A stretch of DNA of 64,000 bases. Origin: Ctenosaura bakeri. Lineage: Eukaryota > Chordata > Lepidosauria > Squamata > Iguanidae. The stretch lies in the NCBI GenBank assembly GCA_948474755.1, contig CAOLHI010000150.1:1612001-1676000 (forward strand). The letters run 5' to 3'. The notes under the pieces were generated by a model, which was not told where the DNA came from, searched no databases, and worked only from the letters and a program-made list of their open reading frames with translations. This document shows positions 46,032-58,639 of this stretch, piece by piece. The position numbers and the translations under genes are program-made. Within the stretch, counting starts at the first letter, position 1; the number at the start of each line of letters is the position of its first letter.

Positions 46032-49000
46032 AATACTAGTCTAAAAGCCATACCTCCATCCTGTGTAATCCTTTGCCAAAGAGGGTTTGTAGTTTTCTGA
46101 GATATTTGGAATTTTATGCTAGGGGATGCTACTGCTGTAGATTAGAAAAGTATACTAGTCTTCCAACCTAGAAGTCTAAATATCTCATCCAAATCAAAAA
46201 ACTAGATTTCTGTACAATAGAGCCATGCCAGTTAAAGTGCTATCAATCTACTAAACAGCTATAACTTTGTAGTGTAGATAACTGTGGCAGTGCAGTCTTA
46301 AAATATGGCAGCTGTGGGAGTATGGATTAGCCACATCCCCTCTTCTCTTCTCTTCTCTTCTTTCAGAGATCTGCTGCCAGCTAGAACTAATTTGCTGGTT
46401 ATGATCTACCAGCAGAACATCATCCTCCACTTACCCCCTCCTCCCTCAAAAAAAAAAGAGAAAAAAATGAGAAGAGGTAGGACATGTAAAGAAACAAGTT
46501 TTACTGGACCCAAACCTGTTCCATCCCAGTGTATAGCAATAATTTTGGCACAAAGCTGGACAAGGTTGGGAGGTGGTTGAATTCTCTACAGCTTCAGCTC
46601 ACCCAATGTAAATTCAGATGGTCTTTGGCTATCTTGACCATTATGACTGTATATAAACTTAATACCTTTTATAATCATCATATATACACCCTTTTTTCCC
46701 CCGATAACAGTTGTTTATGACTAGCTGGACAATTGTTTTATTTATCACTTACGAGTTTACACTGATTTCTCACTCATTGCTTTAGAATAATTTCATTATT
46801 TAGAAAATGGTGATTGTCTGGATGATTTTGCACAAACTTTGCTGTTTAGAATACATATTCCATGGTTTGAACAAATACTGAGTCAAGAAAGAATAGACTG
46901 TTTCAGGTAGGGATCACAAATCTATCAAAAATGGAAAATTTAGTGAAAAAACCAAACTGAACAAAATCCTCTCCCATTTTAACCTGACTTAAATTTAGCA
47001 GGTACAGCAATTTACAGAATACAGCGTTCTACCTTTGCTGTGAGAGATGAACTTGTCCCTCCTCCTTAACTGTTACTCCAACCTTACTTTAGCACCATAA
47101 ACCTCTAAGAATAAGTATTCACATCCCCTAGCCTAGATAGATGAACTGACCAGTTCTGCTTTGTTCTACATTTTTTTCCAAAATTCAAATCTTTCCATCA
47201 GATTTATGAAGTATTGGAAAAAAATTGAAAATTCTTATTTAAAAACAACCAAAATGTTCATCCATCAGTGGGATTTTTTTATGTGTTGACTTACTGTTGA
47301 ACAGTTGAGTCAAAGGTATACTTCAGTTGAAATTAGAAACTGACTTCAGGCTTTTGCCTCCAGAAGCTGGACTAACAGCAGACACAGTTTTAGAAGCATG
47401 CTTTGTGCTTGTAAAATATCTCGTTGTTAATTCAAAGCTGCCAATAAGTAAATAAATTGGAGAAAATTCATATTACAGCTGAGTATTACAAATTATGCAA
47501 AACTGTATTTCAAATAAACTCATATCTCTATAGCCTATAAATATTTACATTAATTAGACTTTGAAAAAAAAGGTAGTACCCACCCATTTTCAACTACTTA
47601 TGAATTTTCTTACCAAGGGGCTTCTGTCCTTTGAAGTCCAACTGCTGTATCACTTTGGGGGCTGGCAATCTGATATTTCTAACTAAACTAATGTCCCTTC
47701 ATATGACACAGCACATAGCCCTGAAGGAAACACATGACAGTCTAGCATACCTCTCATATAAGTGCCCCTTATATCCTAGCAATATCTTCCATTATTGACA
47801 CCATAAAACAAATGTGAGAGTCTATTTGAATTTTCCCTTTGTTTCAGGTTGATTTATGGAAGAAGCTCTAGTATACTGTAGGAAAATTAAAATATCAATT
47901 CCCAGGATTCTTGAAATCCTGCTTCTATTGCCAGGTATATCTGGGGAAACCTATCAACAATAAGAGAGGGCATATCATGGGTGCACTTTTCTTACAGACT
48001 TATTATGGAGCAGGCCCTGGTAGACCACATGGACATCCTATGAATTCATAGTAATTGCCAGTTTCAATTAAAATTATTGTTGGCGAGGTCAGTTAAAGGT
48101 TAAAGATAGTGGAAACCTTTGAAAACTCGTCATTCTTCACAAGCAGGGGATAGCTGGGCTGGAAATGACAACAATACAATTACCATTCTTCACTTTAAAA
48201 TATTGATTATTTATCCAGGAAAACACATGACAGTTTCACTTTTCCTTTAACCGAGAACAACAGAAGTGTTTGTTCAGTCCAGATCTGTTAAAAGCATATT
48301 ATTAGCGACAATTTATTTCATTGTCTTTCACATCACACTCTCAGTGCAGCATGATGTGGACCTGAATCAGTTTGCTGCTTCATATAGGAAAGTATTGTCT
48401 TGCACATCCAGTCAATACCTCTCCTCTTTCCAATAATTTTCAACCCTACTGGCTCTTTGAGACATTAATTTACAACAGTGGCATTCCCTCCCCCCCCCAC
48501 AAGGCATGGGAATTCAGGGCAACCCTACACAGTTTGAAAAACCACTATGTGATTCATTTCAATGTTGTCTCTGTTCTACTGAGACAAACAAGAGTTTTGC
48601 CACTCCATATCACAGCACACGATATGTCACAACTCTTTTATATTACTGTTGGCATTCTAGTGCAAATGCAAGTGGTGTCAAATTACATATTTAGCTTAGA
48701 AGACTGATTGATTGCTTCAGTGAGGACTGGATATGGTATGCTGCTTATCTGAGTCAATGTTTTTTTTTTCCCTTCTCAATACTGTGAAGTAAATTAAAAT
48801 AAAGTGTTTTAATCTACTGCTTATGATAAAGAAGACCAAATCTCATTCCAATAAATGTGAAATACAGCTTGTCATGTTCCTTTCACTTTGTGGAAATGCT
48901 ACCACAAGGCTTAGCCAGTTAAGTCTAATATGTTGACATTTATTTTTGCTGCAATAAATGTTAGGATTATATTTTTGCATTAAATTCTGGCATTTTTAAA

Positions 49001-50486
49001 GATCACTATGACAAGTAATTTATTCTTCAAATCATTATTTTTTTATTTTTTTATTTTTTTGATTATGGATTTGGCCATGTATCTCCAAGGCATGGTACAA
49101 AGCATATTTTGTGTGTTTTGCAAGCTATTAGTTTGATTTAAATCCACTTTTTCTGTCAGGATTTACGCAAGGTTTTTCTTGATGTTATTTGCTCTGAATT
49201 ACTGCCCAGAAATAATCACATTGAATCCAATTTCACACAGACTGTGTGGCCTATGAAGTCTGTCACTGCAAAGCTTTTAAAGCTTTTTAGATTTTGTTTT
49301 AGTGGAGGTGATTCTTCCCATTTGCAGTCTATGGTTTCAGCTCGAGTGCCTCAGCCTTTTCACTTTAGCATGTGATGAACCGTGCTGCTTCAGAAGCATC
49401 CCTGCCAGAAAGTTCAAAAGCAGACAGAATAACCTAAGCAATTTTTAATAGCATAAATACATTTTATATGCAGCATGATAATACAGGGCTGGGCAAGATT
49501 TTTCTGTTGTGGGTCACATTTCCTAGGGGATAATTTGTTGGGGAGGGCTGTACGCTGTTAATGACAATCCCGGCATGAAACAAAATAAGCCCAGCTCCTT
49601 CTCTCTCTCCTCCCCCCATTTTCAGGAGGCCAGAAACGGACATATGAGATACAATACAGATAAATATTCAGCAACTGTCTATATGACATCTAGTAAAACA
49701 TGCACATTCTTGTAGCTTTGCAAGCACAGGTCTGTTGTTGTTCAGATCTGTTGCTTTTGCTCCAAAAACTCATAGGGTAGGATTTCAGTGCTAAAGAAAA
49801 ATCCATGACAAATGAGATAATGAAGGATAAGAGCCTAAGGGCCCAAGTGGGGTAGAGATGGGACACATAAGGTCAAGGGAAGTATCTTTTTCCACTTGAA
49901 AACTTACAGATATTGTTGGATAGATATGTCTTGTGGCACAGCAAATTGAAAACTCTTAAGTACAACCCTTCAATTAATCAGAAAATGGGCTGTCCTTTCT
50001 CACCAATTTTCTTTTCACTTCCTCTAGAGACCCTGAGAGGAAGGCTATAAGCCCCAAACTCAGCCCTCAAGATCATCTGAGATTGATACAATTGTGTCCC
50101 ACTAGTAGCCAGATGTAAATTTATTTACATTTTGCACAGTAGTTGAGTAGTTTTGTTTCATTTTATGCCTAATCAGTGAGATCATTTGCTATATTAGTAA
50201 TATTATATAAAATCATTTAAGAATTGTGCTTGCCAATATATTCATGATTTGCCCATTTCATATCTCAGGCTGTCTGTGTGTATGCTCTGTAAAGGAAGAA
50301 TGCTTTGGTTTTGACGTCTTCCTCACAGCAGTACACAAATATTCCAAAGATCCAGGCCATGGCTAGGACCCATTAAATTTGATATGTTAACAAGATCATA
50401 GTAATTGATAAGATAAGCCAACAGTATTTACTTGTGGTTGTGGAGGTCAGCTGTTGATTTGTATTATCATTATTTAGAATCGATCA
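46032..50486. other. Unassigned AT-rich sequence
   Basis: A decayed MITE-like palindrome may occupy 46055-46290. A (TCTTC)n run lies at 46340-46361 and T-rich repeats at 49036-49060. The 49180-49470 stretch is repeat-free and a weak candidate conserved non-coding block. No gene is visible. Confidence 0.4.
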
Positions 50487-50615
50487 GGAATGTGTGGCCT
50501 CCCAGATGCTGTTGGACCATGACCTGTCATTTTAACTCTGGTCAACATAACTTGATGAGGGGTAATGGGAATTGCAGTCCAACGGCTGGTATAGGAATGT
50601 CAAGATCTGTCTGTC
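50487..50615. mobile_element. Old palindromic MITE (CCAGATGTTG type)
   Basis: CCTCCCAGATGCTGTTGGAC at the left and GGGAATTGCAGTCCAACGGC at the right mirror each other, as in 11725-11860. Confidence 0.55.
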
Positions 50616-53600
50616 TAGTTTATCGATGTTCCAACAATCTTATGTCATTCCAATTTCCAGAAGAATTTTCATGTCTTTTCTTTTCCCCTCATGGAAATTT
50701 CTGTGCATTATACCCCCTCTCTTGTACATAGTTCACATACCTTTTCTAATGTGTGCATTATTGCATTAATTTTAAGCAATAACTAAAGCATGTTCATACA
50801 CTTTCTCTAAATGTATGCATTTTTCCATTGTATGTATTTTAAATGTATGATTTTATGCATATCCCCCAAATGCATTACAAGCCTCACAACTGTAAGGATT
50901 TCCATGAAAAGATGTGTTCTATGCTGTGAAATGATTATTTTTATATGGAAATATGATTCCAATACATTTATTTTCTACCCCTAATCTTAAGGGTCATATA
51001 TACCCCATCTGTGATTTAGAATATGTATGTCATGCTTTTTTTATAGAGATGAAAGGCAGAGTGTGATAAATAATGCAAACAAGGAATTAATGAAGGTAAT
51101 TGATTCTTTGAAATTCTTCATATCTTGATGTTCTTTCTGTATTTTATCTGTCTCTGACTTGGCTGACAACTTCATTTACCTTAATTTGAGTGCCTTTATT
51201 GCCAATTTAATCTGAATGTCACATGTTTTATCAGGAATCACAAAGGACATTAGAAACTTTTTTACTATTACTGGTTGCTCTAATTGGAGCTGATAAGAAA
51301 ATAGATCTTACCTAAAATGGCCAGTATTTGAATTTATCACTATTGAAAAATGGACTGGCTTGTTGGAAGAGACAGAAAGGTTGTCAAGGCCAGTTTCTTC
51401 TTTTTCTTAAAGCACTGGTGGTACCTGACCAAGATAGCATTATTTCCAGTCTCTTTTTTTAACAGTGGCAAGAACAGTAGGCACTGGGAAGATATGAGCT
51501 TTCTAAGCCCTAAGTCCTTGAAGCTCCTGATACTCCTGCTGCAGTTCCTTATCAAATGTCATGGCAACTGCAGAAGATATTACATCTCCTGCTATCCATG
51601 TAGTGGCTCAAAAGTGCAAGACTGTAACCTTCCTTTACCAAGATGGAGTCATCTCCTATTTTGTTCTTATCACCAACTACAAAAAGAAAAGTGTTGGTTG
51701 AATAGCTGTACTTCAAGCCCCTTACTAGATTTCCTGAGTTATTCTTTAATTCTTAAATTCAAGACACTAATTTCAAGGTACAATATCATGTACAGGAATC
51801 CTGTTAGTAACATATGAAGGCATTACAGTTTCATGTGTCCTTCTATGGTACTTGCAGAAGGATATATTTAGAACCTACTTTACACACTGACTCCCCCAAT
51901 CTGTGCAACTAATGTCCTTACTGGCACCATGCCTCCCCATGGCCATTTACAGGAAGCTTCACTTTTGACACCCCATTGTCTGACAACTTGCTCTTTTGAT
52001 GCTTTCAGATTAAGGACAATTCCCATTAATTTGATGGGGGTTCTGCTCTTTGATCAGCTTTCTTGGAACAGCTCATACATGTGTGCTGCTTGCAAAGCAA
52101 ACTGCGGGGGGGAGGTGCTAAGCTGGCTGAGAGATTTTGGAAGCAGCAGATGCTCAGTTGGTCCCAAGTGAGCTTCTGTAAGTCGTTCATGTTCCCTACA
52201 ATACTGTAATGTTTTCCACTTTTCAACCAGTTCCATTTTCTGACAGTACTCTGGTCTCTGACCTGACAGATAAATGGAGGAAACGTGTAGTGGCTGGATG
52301 GGAGGCAGTCACACAGCATCCAGCTTTCTTTTGCGGCTGGACAAACACAGGAAATGTCATCTTCCAAACTTATGAAAGCCTCCAAAAGGGTCTGGAAGAA
52401 TGGCATTTCCTGTGTGCATCCAGTTGTAGAAACATTGCTGGACATGGTTGGCCACCTTCTCCTGCACTCTCAACAGCTGGAGGAAGCACATCATCAGCAG
52501 GATGGTAGGATATACACAGGCAGAGTGGAGGTACACTTAGCAGATCTAAGCATATCACCTTAGCAGACCAAAGTGATAAAAGATCTTGGCCATGCTGTTT
52601 AAGAATGGCTGCATTATTTTAACATATCCTGGAAAATGGCCTCAAAGGCTTGCAATGGGGCATACAATGTATCTGATGTTTTGCATTGTATGCAATGGAG
52701 CATACAACGTATCTGATTGTAAAAGCACATAGCTGTAAGAAACAGAACATCTTAAACTTCTATACTATCATGGTAACCTTGTTGCTTTTGTCCAGAATTC
52801 TGTTTATATTCAGTTGTATTTTGAGATTAGAGTATATTTCCATAATTTGGGATGAAAAAAATATCTCTACATTTCATTTGCAGTTCAGTTTAGATCCTTC
52901 TCAAAGTGTTCTGAATTTCTTCAGATATCTGAGTGATAACCTGGGGAGACTTTTCATTTTCATTTCACAAACATTGCTCTTAATCAGCTAAATGTGCTAT
53001 TACTTCAACTAGTAAAAATGGCTGAATATACAATAAGAAATTGTATGACAATCCTGCTATAAAGAATGTGAAATGAAGGACAAAGTGGCATGTCATTATC
53101 TTTCTAGGTATATTTTTAAACATTTACCTCATCATAAAAAAGTTGCATTATAAAACGTCTAAAACTGTCACCCTGTGGTATAAAGCACACAAAGAAACTG
53201 CATTGTATTAGCCTGCAGGCAAACTTTAAAGTTTCAACTTCAGTCTCTGTACAGAAGGTTTAAAAGATGACAAACACCATGATTCAAAAAACATTTATAT
53301 AGAAGTCCCCATTGATTTCTATAGTCCTTGCTTCAAAATAAGTATGCTTAGGATTTGGTTGTAAATCAGAACAAGTCATTCTTTATTCAAGGAAGGATGA
53401 TTGCAAGTCTTTCATTTGTAGTCTACTGCCCTTGCATCTCCTTCACAATTCAGAGCCACTTCCTGAACCAGCAGTACCAGCCCAAGAAGTGAAAGTAAAA
53501 TAGGCCTGTACAAATGTCAGTTTGACAAACTGAATCAAGCTTATATGTGTTGGAGAAATTGAAAAAAATATTTGATATTGAGAGACTTTGGTAATGAGAC

Positions 53601-53668
53601 TCTCAATCAGCAGAGTATTTTAGTAACTGCACAAAAACGGAAGTTGAACAAACTACCAGTCCCACTTC
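50616..53668. other. Unassigned sequence
   Basis: Several overlapping short frames at 51350-52560, on both strands, have no domain I recognise. A 27-bp direct repeat (two mismatches, 40 bp apart) lies at 52651-52677 and 52691-52717. The 51050-51340 stretch has words such as GTAATTGATT and CTAATTGGAG and no repeat signature. Confidence 0.4.
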
Positions 53669-54022
53669 TGTAACACCACCCAAAACACACTTAATCTAGC
53701 CCAAAATAAATACAAAAACAGTTTGGTTAAAAATATAAAAGAGTTTACTCACAAAATCTTGTATATAGTCTATACAGGTTCAATTCTTGAAAAAGGTAGG
53801 AAGAAAATTAAGCACTCACATGCTTTCAGGTCAAAAGGCGAAGGCAAAAGGGAGGAGTAAATGGCAAGAGAACCTTTTAAAGAACAAGGAATGTGTACAT
53901 GCTGGAGGAAGAGGTGTTAACCAATAAACAGGAAGTTCTCTCTAGGCTATCTCTCTGTGCTTACAATAGACATGAAACAAACTAGCCATTTAATTAGGCA
54001 TGCAAAGGTTGCCACTCCCAAC
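53669..54022 (-). mobile_element. Possible short LTR, reverse strand
   Basis: On the reverse strand it would start TGTTGGGAGTGGCAACC and end GTGGTGTTACA, with a TATA-like TTCTTTAAAAGG in between. The TG...CA form and TATA spacing fit an LTR, but no paired LTR or internal region is visible. Confidence 0.35.
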
Positions 54023-54055
54023 AATATGCCATGTCTGATGGCCCACCATAGGGTC

Positions 54056-55022
54056 TGTTACCCCAAAATGTGGGTGACTCAGGGGTCCACCTGCAATGCC
54101 TCCATGCAAAGGTGGGGAATTATTAGCTCAAATTAAGAGGCAGGTGTGGGCAGGTGTGGGTGGGTGGATAACTTAGCAAAATCTTTGACACCAATGTTTA
54201 CAGGGTCTCGTGCAGGGAAGAACCAGCCAGAGATCCAAAAGTAAGCTAAATTGTATTTTATTGTGTGAATTAATCACATACACACACGATCTCAAACAGT
54301 CACACAATCATAGAAAGCTAACTGAAGGAAAAATGGAGGAAAGTTTTAAGATAGTGAGATTTCAGGGTTTTGTAGGAGGTATTTACCAATCCAAAAGAGC
54401 AGCGAAGAAGCAGCGATGTAGCTTAGACTTGTGTCTAAGAACAATACACTATTGGAAATCAGAATGACAAAGTGGCAACCAGCATTCATTGTAATGTGAG
54501 CTAGCTGGTCAATACCAGGGGTTTTTATATGTGATTTCTGCCTGGAAGGCAAAGGTGTGATTGGCTCTTTGAGTAACTTGAGTATACTGAGTAAACAATG
54601 GAGTTCACAGAGTGGACAATGAGGTACAAAATGGGCTGATGATTTTAATGTTAGGTTACAAAAGAGCTAATGGTTGCCTGATAGTTCTGTGCTGTCAGTC
54701 AGGTTTTCAGGTGAAAGAAAGATTACTTGGTCAGAGGAAAAGGAGATTGGACAATCAGTGGTTTGGTGGAATTTCATAGTTGCTATTGTCCCCAAAGGCA
54801 GAGACATTAAGGTCAGCCGCAAGTCTATTATCTCTGGAGTTACCTGGTGAATTTCTGACTATGACCTGGCTACATGTAGAGGAGGTTTCTGACCTAATTT
54901 GCAGCACAGGTGTTTGGCCAGTCTTCTCCTCTCGTCCAGCCTGGCCATACGGGGTATGTTTTATGTCAAATCCAATTAATATATCTTGCCAATTAAATCA
55001 TAATACCTGTTGTAATACTACA
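54056..55022 (-). mobile_element. LTR-like repeat 1, reverse strand
   Basis: It starts TGTTACCC on the forward strand, like the repeats at 57248 and 59882. On the reverse strand it has a TATA box (CATATAAAAACCCC at about 54520-54533) and, about 270 bases later, a polyadenylation signal CAATAAAAT at 54255-54262. Shared blocks with repeat 2 include GCCTCCATG, GGGGAAT, AGCTAACTGAAGGAAAA/GGCTAACTGAAGGAAAA and CTGACTATGACCT. It is best read as a decayed LTR of an endogenous retrovirus or Gypsy-type element; no gag, pol or env is seen beside it. The inner edge at 55022 is uncertain. Confidence 0.6.
54949..55001. repeat. Arm 1 of a 53-bp inverted repeat
   Basis: It pairs with 55195-55247 as reverse complement with one mismatch in 53 (G here in CTTGCCAATT, A expected). 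The spacer is 193 bp. The arm lies in the inner end of LTR-like repeat 1. Confidence 0.93.
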
Positions 55023-55035
55023 TATCGCAGTATTA
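55001..55035. repeat. Small hairpin 1, 23-base loop
   Basis: TAATAC (55001-55006) pairs with GTATTA (55030-55035) around a 23-base loop beginning CTGTTGTAAT. The same loop with two changes recurs at 55261-55283. Confidence 0.7.
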
Positions 55036-55194
55036 CCAGTAGCTCAACACATCTTGTACTACCAGCTTTGTACTTTAGTCTCCCAATGGCTAAACATCAG
55101 TTATATCATCTAATAAGGTAGGAAAATAGGGACTTTGCAGATCTATTACCAAGCCATACACCTCCGCACTTTGATATGGTTTAATTGGTGAAAT

Positions 55195-55247
55195 ATGATT
55201 TAATTGGTAAGATATATTAATTGGATTTGACATAAAACATACCCCGT
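55195..55247. repeat. Arm 2 of a 53-bp inverted repeat
   Basis: Reverse complement of 54949-55001 with one mismatch. It is immediately preceded by a partial repeat of itself (TTTAATTGGTGAAATATGAT then TTAATTGGTAAGATATATTA). Confidence 0.93.
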
Positions 55248-55250
55248 ACA

Positions 55251-55293
55251 ACAACGTTACCTGTTGTAATATTACATATCACAGTAACGTTGT
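55251..55293. repeat. Small hairpin 2, 23-base loop
   Basis: ACAACGTTAC (55251-55260) pairs perfectly with GTAACGTTGT (55284-55293) around a 23-base loop starting CTGTTGTAATATTACA. The loop is 21/23 identical to that at 55007-55029, while the stem bases differ on both sides. Confidence 0.8.
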
Positions 55294-55917
55294 GGCAGAT
55301 TCGTGGAGTTCAGGAAGTTGTAATCTCCTTCTCTTTGCCAGTCAGCCTGAGGCATTTCCATCTACACTGTTTCTAGCCATAGCATCATCCTTCTTACATG
55401 TTAGCTGTAAAAATGTAACTTGCATATATGTGCACTCAGACACACAAGTAGAGCCGGGATATAATGTGCACATTTTCCCCTCTTCATTTGGTGAGTTTCA
55501 CTTCAACAACACGCCAATCACAAATATGCAAAGGCAAAACGTGGGATGGGTGGGTGGTGATGCTGATAAAACAGTCTTGAGGAATCCCATAGAAAAGTGG
55601 TCCCAGCATTACTTTCTGAGATTATTAACCTGGAAAAAATGAGAACTACTATAAAATTCATCCAACCTGCCCATTATGCCATGGTTGACACCATCATGTG
55701 GTGCTGAAAAATACTATATAACCAACAGGGATATAGTCTGTTGCCTGTGTAATTCATGGCAAAAGCCACTCACCAGACTTGTTTCTTTCACAAAACTGCA
55801 CCTGAAACAAACCTCAAAATGGGCCTATCAAGAGATGGGTGGGGAGTATACCTGTATTGTCTAATCACTACTGCTATGTCAGGGTGGGACTTCAGGTCAC
55901 TTGTCAGTATATACTGA
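55294..55917. other. Unassigned sequence
   Basis: A 116-residue forward frame (55292-55642) has no recognised domain. No repeat family is identified. Confidence 0.45.
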
Positions 55918-56180
55918 TGTATCTATGTATTTATTTATAATTCCATCCCACTGTTTTCTTAGCATGAGATTCAAAACAACTTATAGTGATCCAATCAATT
56001 TCACAGTATTTCCTTTTTTGTTAGGAGGTGGTTTGCCATTGCTGTACTCTAAATAGAGCCACAGCAGCTGGTATTTCCTGGTACTCTCCTTTCTAACTAC
56101 TAACCAGGCCTAACCATGCTTAATTTCTGAGATCCAACAGGATCTGTGACCACCAGGGTACACAGTCTAATTTTCCTCAT
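55918..56180 (-). mobile_element. 5S rRNA-derived SINE, reverse strand
   Basis: ACTAACCAGGCCTAACCATG, CTTAATTTCTGAGATCCAAC and AGGATCTGTGACCACCAGGG are the reverse complement of a decayed 5S rRNA-like head containing the internal polymerase III promoter. Next to it are GGAGGTGGTTTGCCATTGCT and GGTATTTCCTGGTACTCTCC, then an L2-like tail (TCCCACTGTTTTCTTAGCAT, TTTATTTATAATTCC). This arrangement is a SINE with a 5S head and LINE-type tail. Confidence 0.75.
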
Positions 56181-57247
56181 CTTCCAGGTATCTCTACACA
56201 TAACCCCAACATCTTTAGAGAAACAGTCTTTACACTAGGGGTAAGGAGACTTTGTACCTCTCAATGTAGTCTGCTGCCACTATCCCTCATCTCTGAATCT
56301 CTGAGTCATGTGTGTGAGAAGTGGGTGGGAGTTATGAGTCAAAATATCTTAGGGCCAAAATATCTTGGGATCACCCTGCTTAATGAATCATGTGATCTTG
56401 TTCCATACCCACACACTGCTGGAACAAGTGAGAGATATGTTGCATTCAGGTGCTTGATCTAACACAAGAAGAGAAGGAACATCTAATTTTTCTGGAGTTA
56501 TGCTTAAGTATCAGGGGTTTCCTTTGAATTTTGTAGTCCTGACACAGGCTTTTAAGCACAAAATTGGCCAAAATACCTAATAATTTAGCTGAGGACTCTA
56601 ACTAAGTTGAATCTTTGAAACAATCAGTTCAAAATGCTGCACCAGGTGTTACAATAACAAATAAAGCAGTCAAAAATGATCACTTGAGCTTCTTAGTGAA
56701 TGACAAAGTACCAGCAGCTTTCCACTGATGTTGAAAATTATGAAGGAGCAAAGCAGGTGTTTAAATCCTATTTACTAAAAATAGGAACAATGATCAGGTT
56801 ACAAAAGAAGCCTGCATTTCATCCGTCAGACGTCAACAAGTGCTGCTCCCTGCTTACCAATCAGCTCTTCTACAATGAACCAAGCATTCATTGTATTTTT
56901 CTTTCTTTGTCATCTTGTTAAGTTGCTACAGAGGCTACACTTGAAACTGTTAAAAACTTGCCAGTGAGTTTCTACCTGAGTGTATGTGTATGGTTGTATT
57001 TTGAGATTTTTCTAGTTCAGATCACAAGCTCAGACTGATTATACTGAATATAGTAATACTATGAAAGTAAGCACAATATTTGTTTACTTTATTTGACTTT
57101 ATATGTTTTCTCTACTAAAACTGATTTTCATTTACAATGTCTACTCTTCAATCCTGTTGCTTCAGGCCTCCATAAGGGTTACTCAGTAACACAAAAAGTG
57201 GCACACATTGGTTCTGGCCAAGACAGCCAAGCATTAGCAGCAGGATT
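56181..57247. other. Unassigned sequence between LTR-like repeats
   Basis: No gag, pol or env similarity is visible, so repeats 1 and 2 are not obviously the two ends of one provirus. Confidence 0.45.
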
Positions 57248-58130
57248 TGTTACCCTCAACATGGATGACTCAATGATGCTAGTGCCTCCATGAAACATGG
57301 GGAATATTTGTTTAAAGGAGGAAGCCTGTCAGAGGAGGGTAACCTAGCAGAGTCTTTTATACCTGTGTATACCAATATTAATGCAGGAATACCAGCTAGA
57401 GATCTAAAGAATATTTGTTTTATTGGGGGAACTGACAATCATATGCATACAAGATCCAAGCAAGTCTGATTGCAAGTCTTGCAATCATGCAGGGCTAACT
57501 GAAGGAAAAGGAAGGAAAAAATGGATAGTGAGAGGTTAGATGATATTTACTTATCTGGAGAGAAGAGACAAAGCATTGCAGCCCAGACTAAAAATCTGAG
57601 GATAGTATAAGAATGGGAATCAGAGCAGCAGAGTGATGACCTATGTCTGGAATACTATGAGCTATCTGGCTCAGAACCAGGATTTAAATACTCTTTTTTG
57701 CCCTGAGGGGGGAGGTGTTAATAGCTCTCTGGCAGAGTAGACAATGGGGTCAAGAACATGTTAATGGCCTTAACATTAGGTGACAAAGGACTGAATTGTG
57801 ATAGCTCCTTGATGGCAGGACCCACAAGGGGACAAAAGGGGAATTTTGGCAGACAAAGGAAAAGGGTTAAAGACAATCTGTCATTCTGTGGAGGCAGTTT
57901 TGGGTGTCACTGTTTCCATAAGTTGAGTTGTTGAGGGACATTTGCAAGCCCATTGTCACTGGAACTTCCCTGACTATGACCTAGCCAGGCCCTGGGGTCT
58001 CTTCCTGACCTAGTTTTGCAATACACATATGTGGCCAGTTCCTCTTTGCCAGCAGGCTTCTCAGCCATAGCAGGAAATTATTTATATTTCATACCAACTA
58101 ATATTTGCCAATTAAAGCATATCATAGAGA
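57248..58130 (-). mobile_element. LTR-like repeat 2, reverse strand
   Basis: It starts TGTTACCCTCAACATG, parallel to repeat 1. On the reverse strand it carries a TATA-like ATTTAAAT (about 57682-57689) and a polyadenylation signal CCAATAAAAC (57417-57426). Blocks shared with repeat 1 in order: GCCTCCATG, AGGGCTAACTGAAGGAAAAG, GTTAATGGCCTTAACATTAG, GACAAAGGAAAAGGGTTAAA, CCTGACTATGACCTAGCCAG and TTTGCCAATTAAAGCAT. Many differences separate the two, so they are separate old insertions or an old diverged pair. The right edge is approximate. Confidence 0.6.
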
Positions 58131-58501
58131 GGGGTCTACGGCCTGGTGACAGATTCATGTGCTGCTCCAGCTTTGCAGGATTTCTTTTTTCTGGAAGTTT
58201 ATAAAGATAACACAAAAGGGTTCCAGAAGTGCAGAATCACAGTTTCCTGGATAGCCTCCTGACTCAGAAATGATCTAGGGACTGTTTGGTTGAGACGTCT
58301 GCCTCGAAGTTAGAACACTTCTGACCACAAAGCTGAAGAATCATAAAAGTTTAATCAAAGTTGTTTAAATAGAAACTTTTCCAAACAAGGATTTACAATA
58401 TGATTAACAGGGTCTTTGATGGCTCATGCTGAGCAAAGAAGGAGAAACCCCCACTCAACTAGAGATTCATTATGTTCAAGTGAGTGCAAACAATTTTCAC
58501 C
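58131..58501. other. Unassigned sequence
   Basis: No feature is recognised between the LTR-like repeat and the microsatellite. Confidence 0.45.
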
Positions 58502-58528
58502 ATCATCATCATCATATATATGTGTGTG

Positions 58529-58568
<40 letters not shown>

Positions 58569-58580
58569 CACACACACACA
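58502..58580. repeat. Compound microsatellite with a 56-bp perfect palindrome
   Basis: (ATC)n is followed by TG/TATG, a 24-base TA run, then TACATA and CA repeats. Positions 58521-58576 are exactly self-complementary: TGTGTGTGTATGTATA at one end mirrors TATACATACACACACA at the other. Confidence 0.92.
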
Positions 58581-58639
58581 TGAATGAATGATGTTCAGTC
58601 TCCATTTTTTATGATGTTCAGTCTCTATTATTTAACCAC

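Noticed and set aside
52026..52508. Open frames of 139 and 99 residues on opposite strands
   Set aside because: I could not link either to a family. They could be an unrecognised repeat, but nothing favours a host gene.
56080..56160. 5S rRNA gene
   Set aside because: The similarity is decayed and continues into a SINE body with an L2-like tail, so it is a 5S-derived SINE.
54056..58130. One intact provirus between LTR-like repeats 1 and 2
   Set aside because: The two repeats differ too much, no coding sequence lies between them, and no primer-binding or polypurine site was found at their inner edges.
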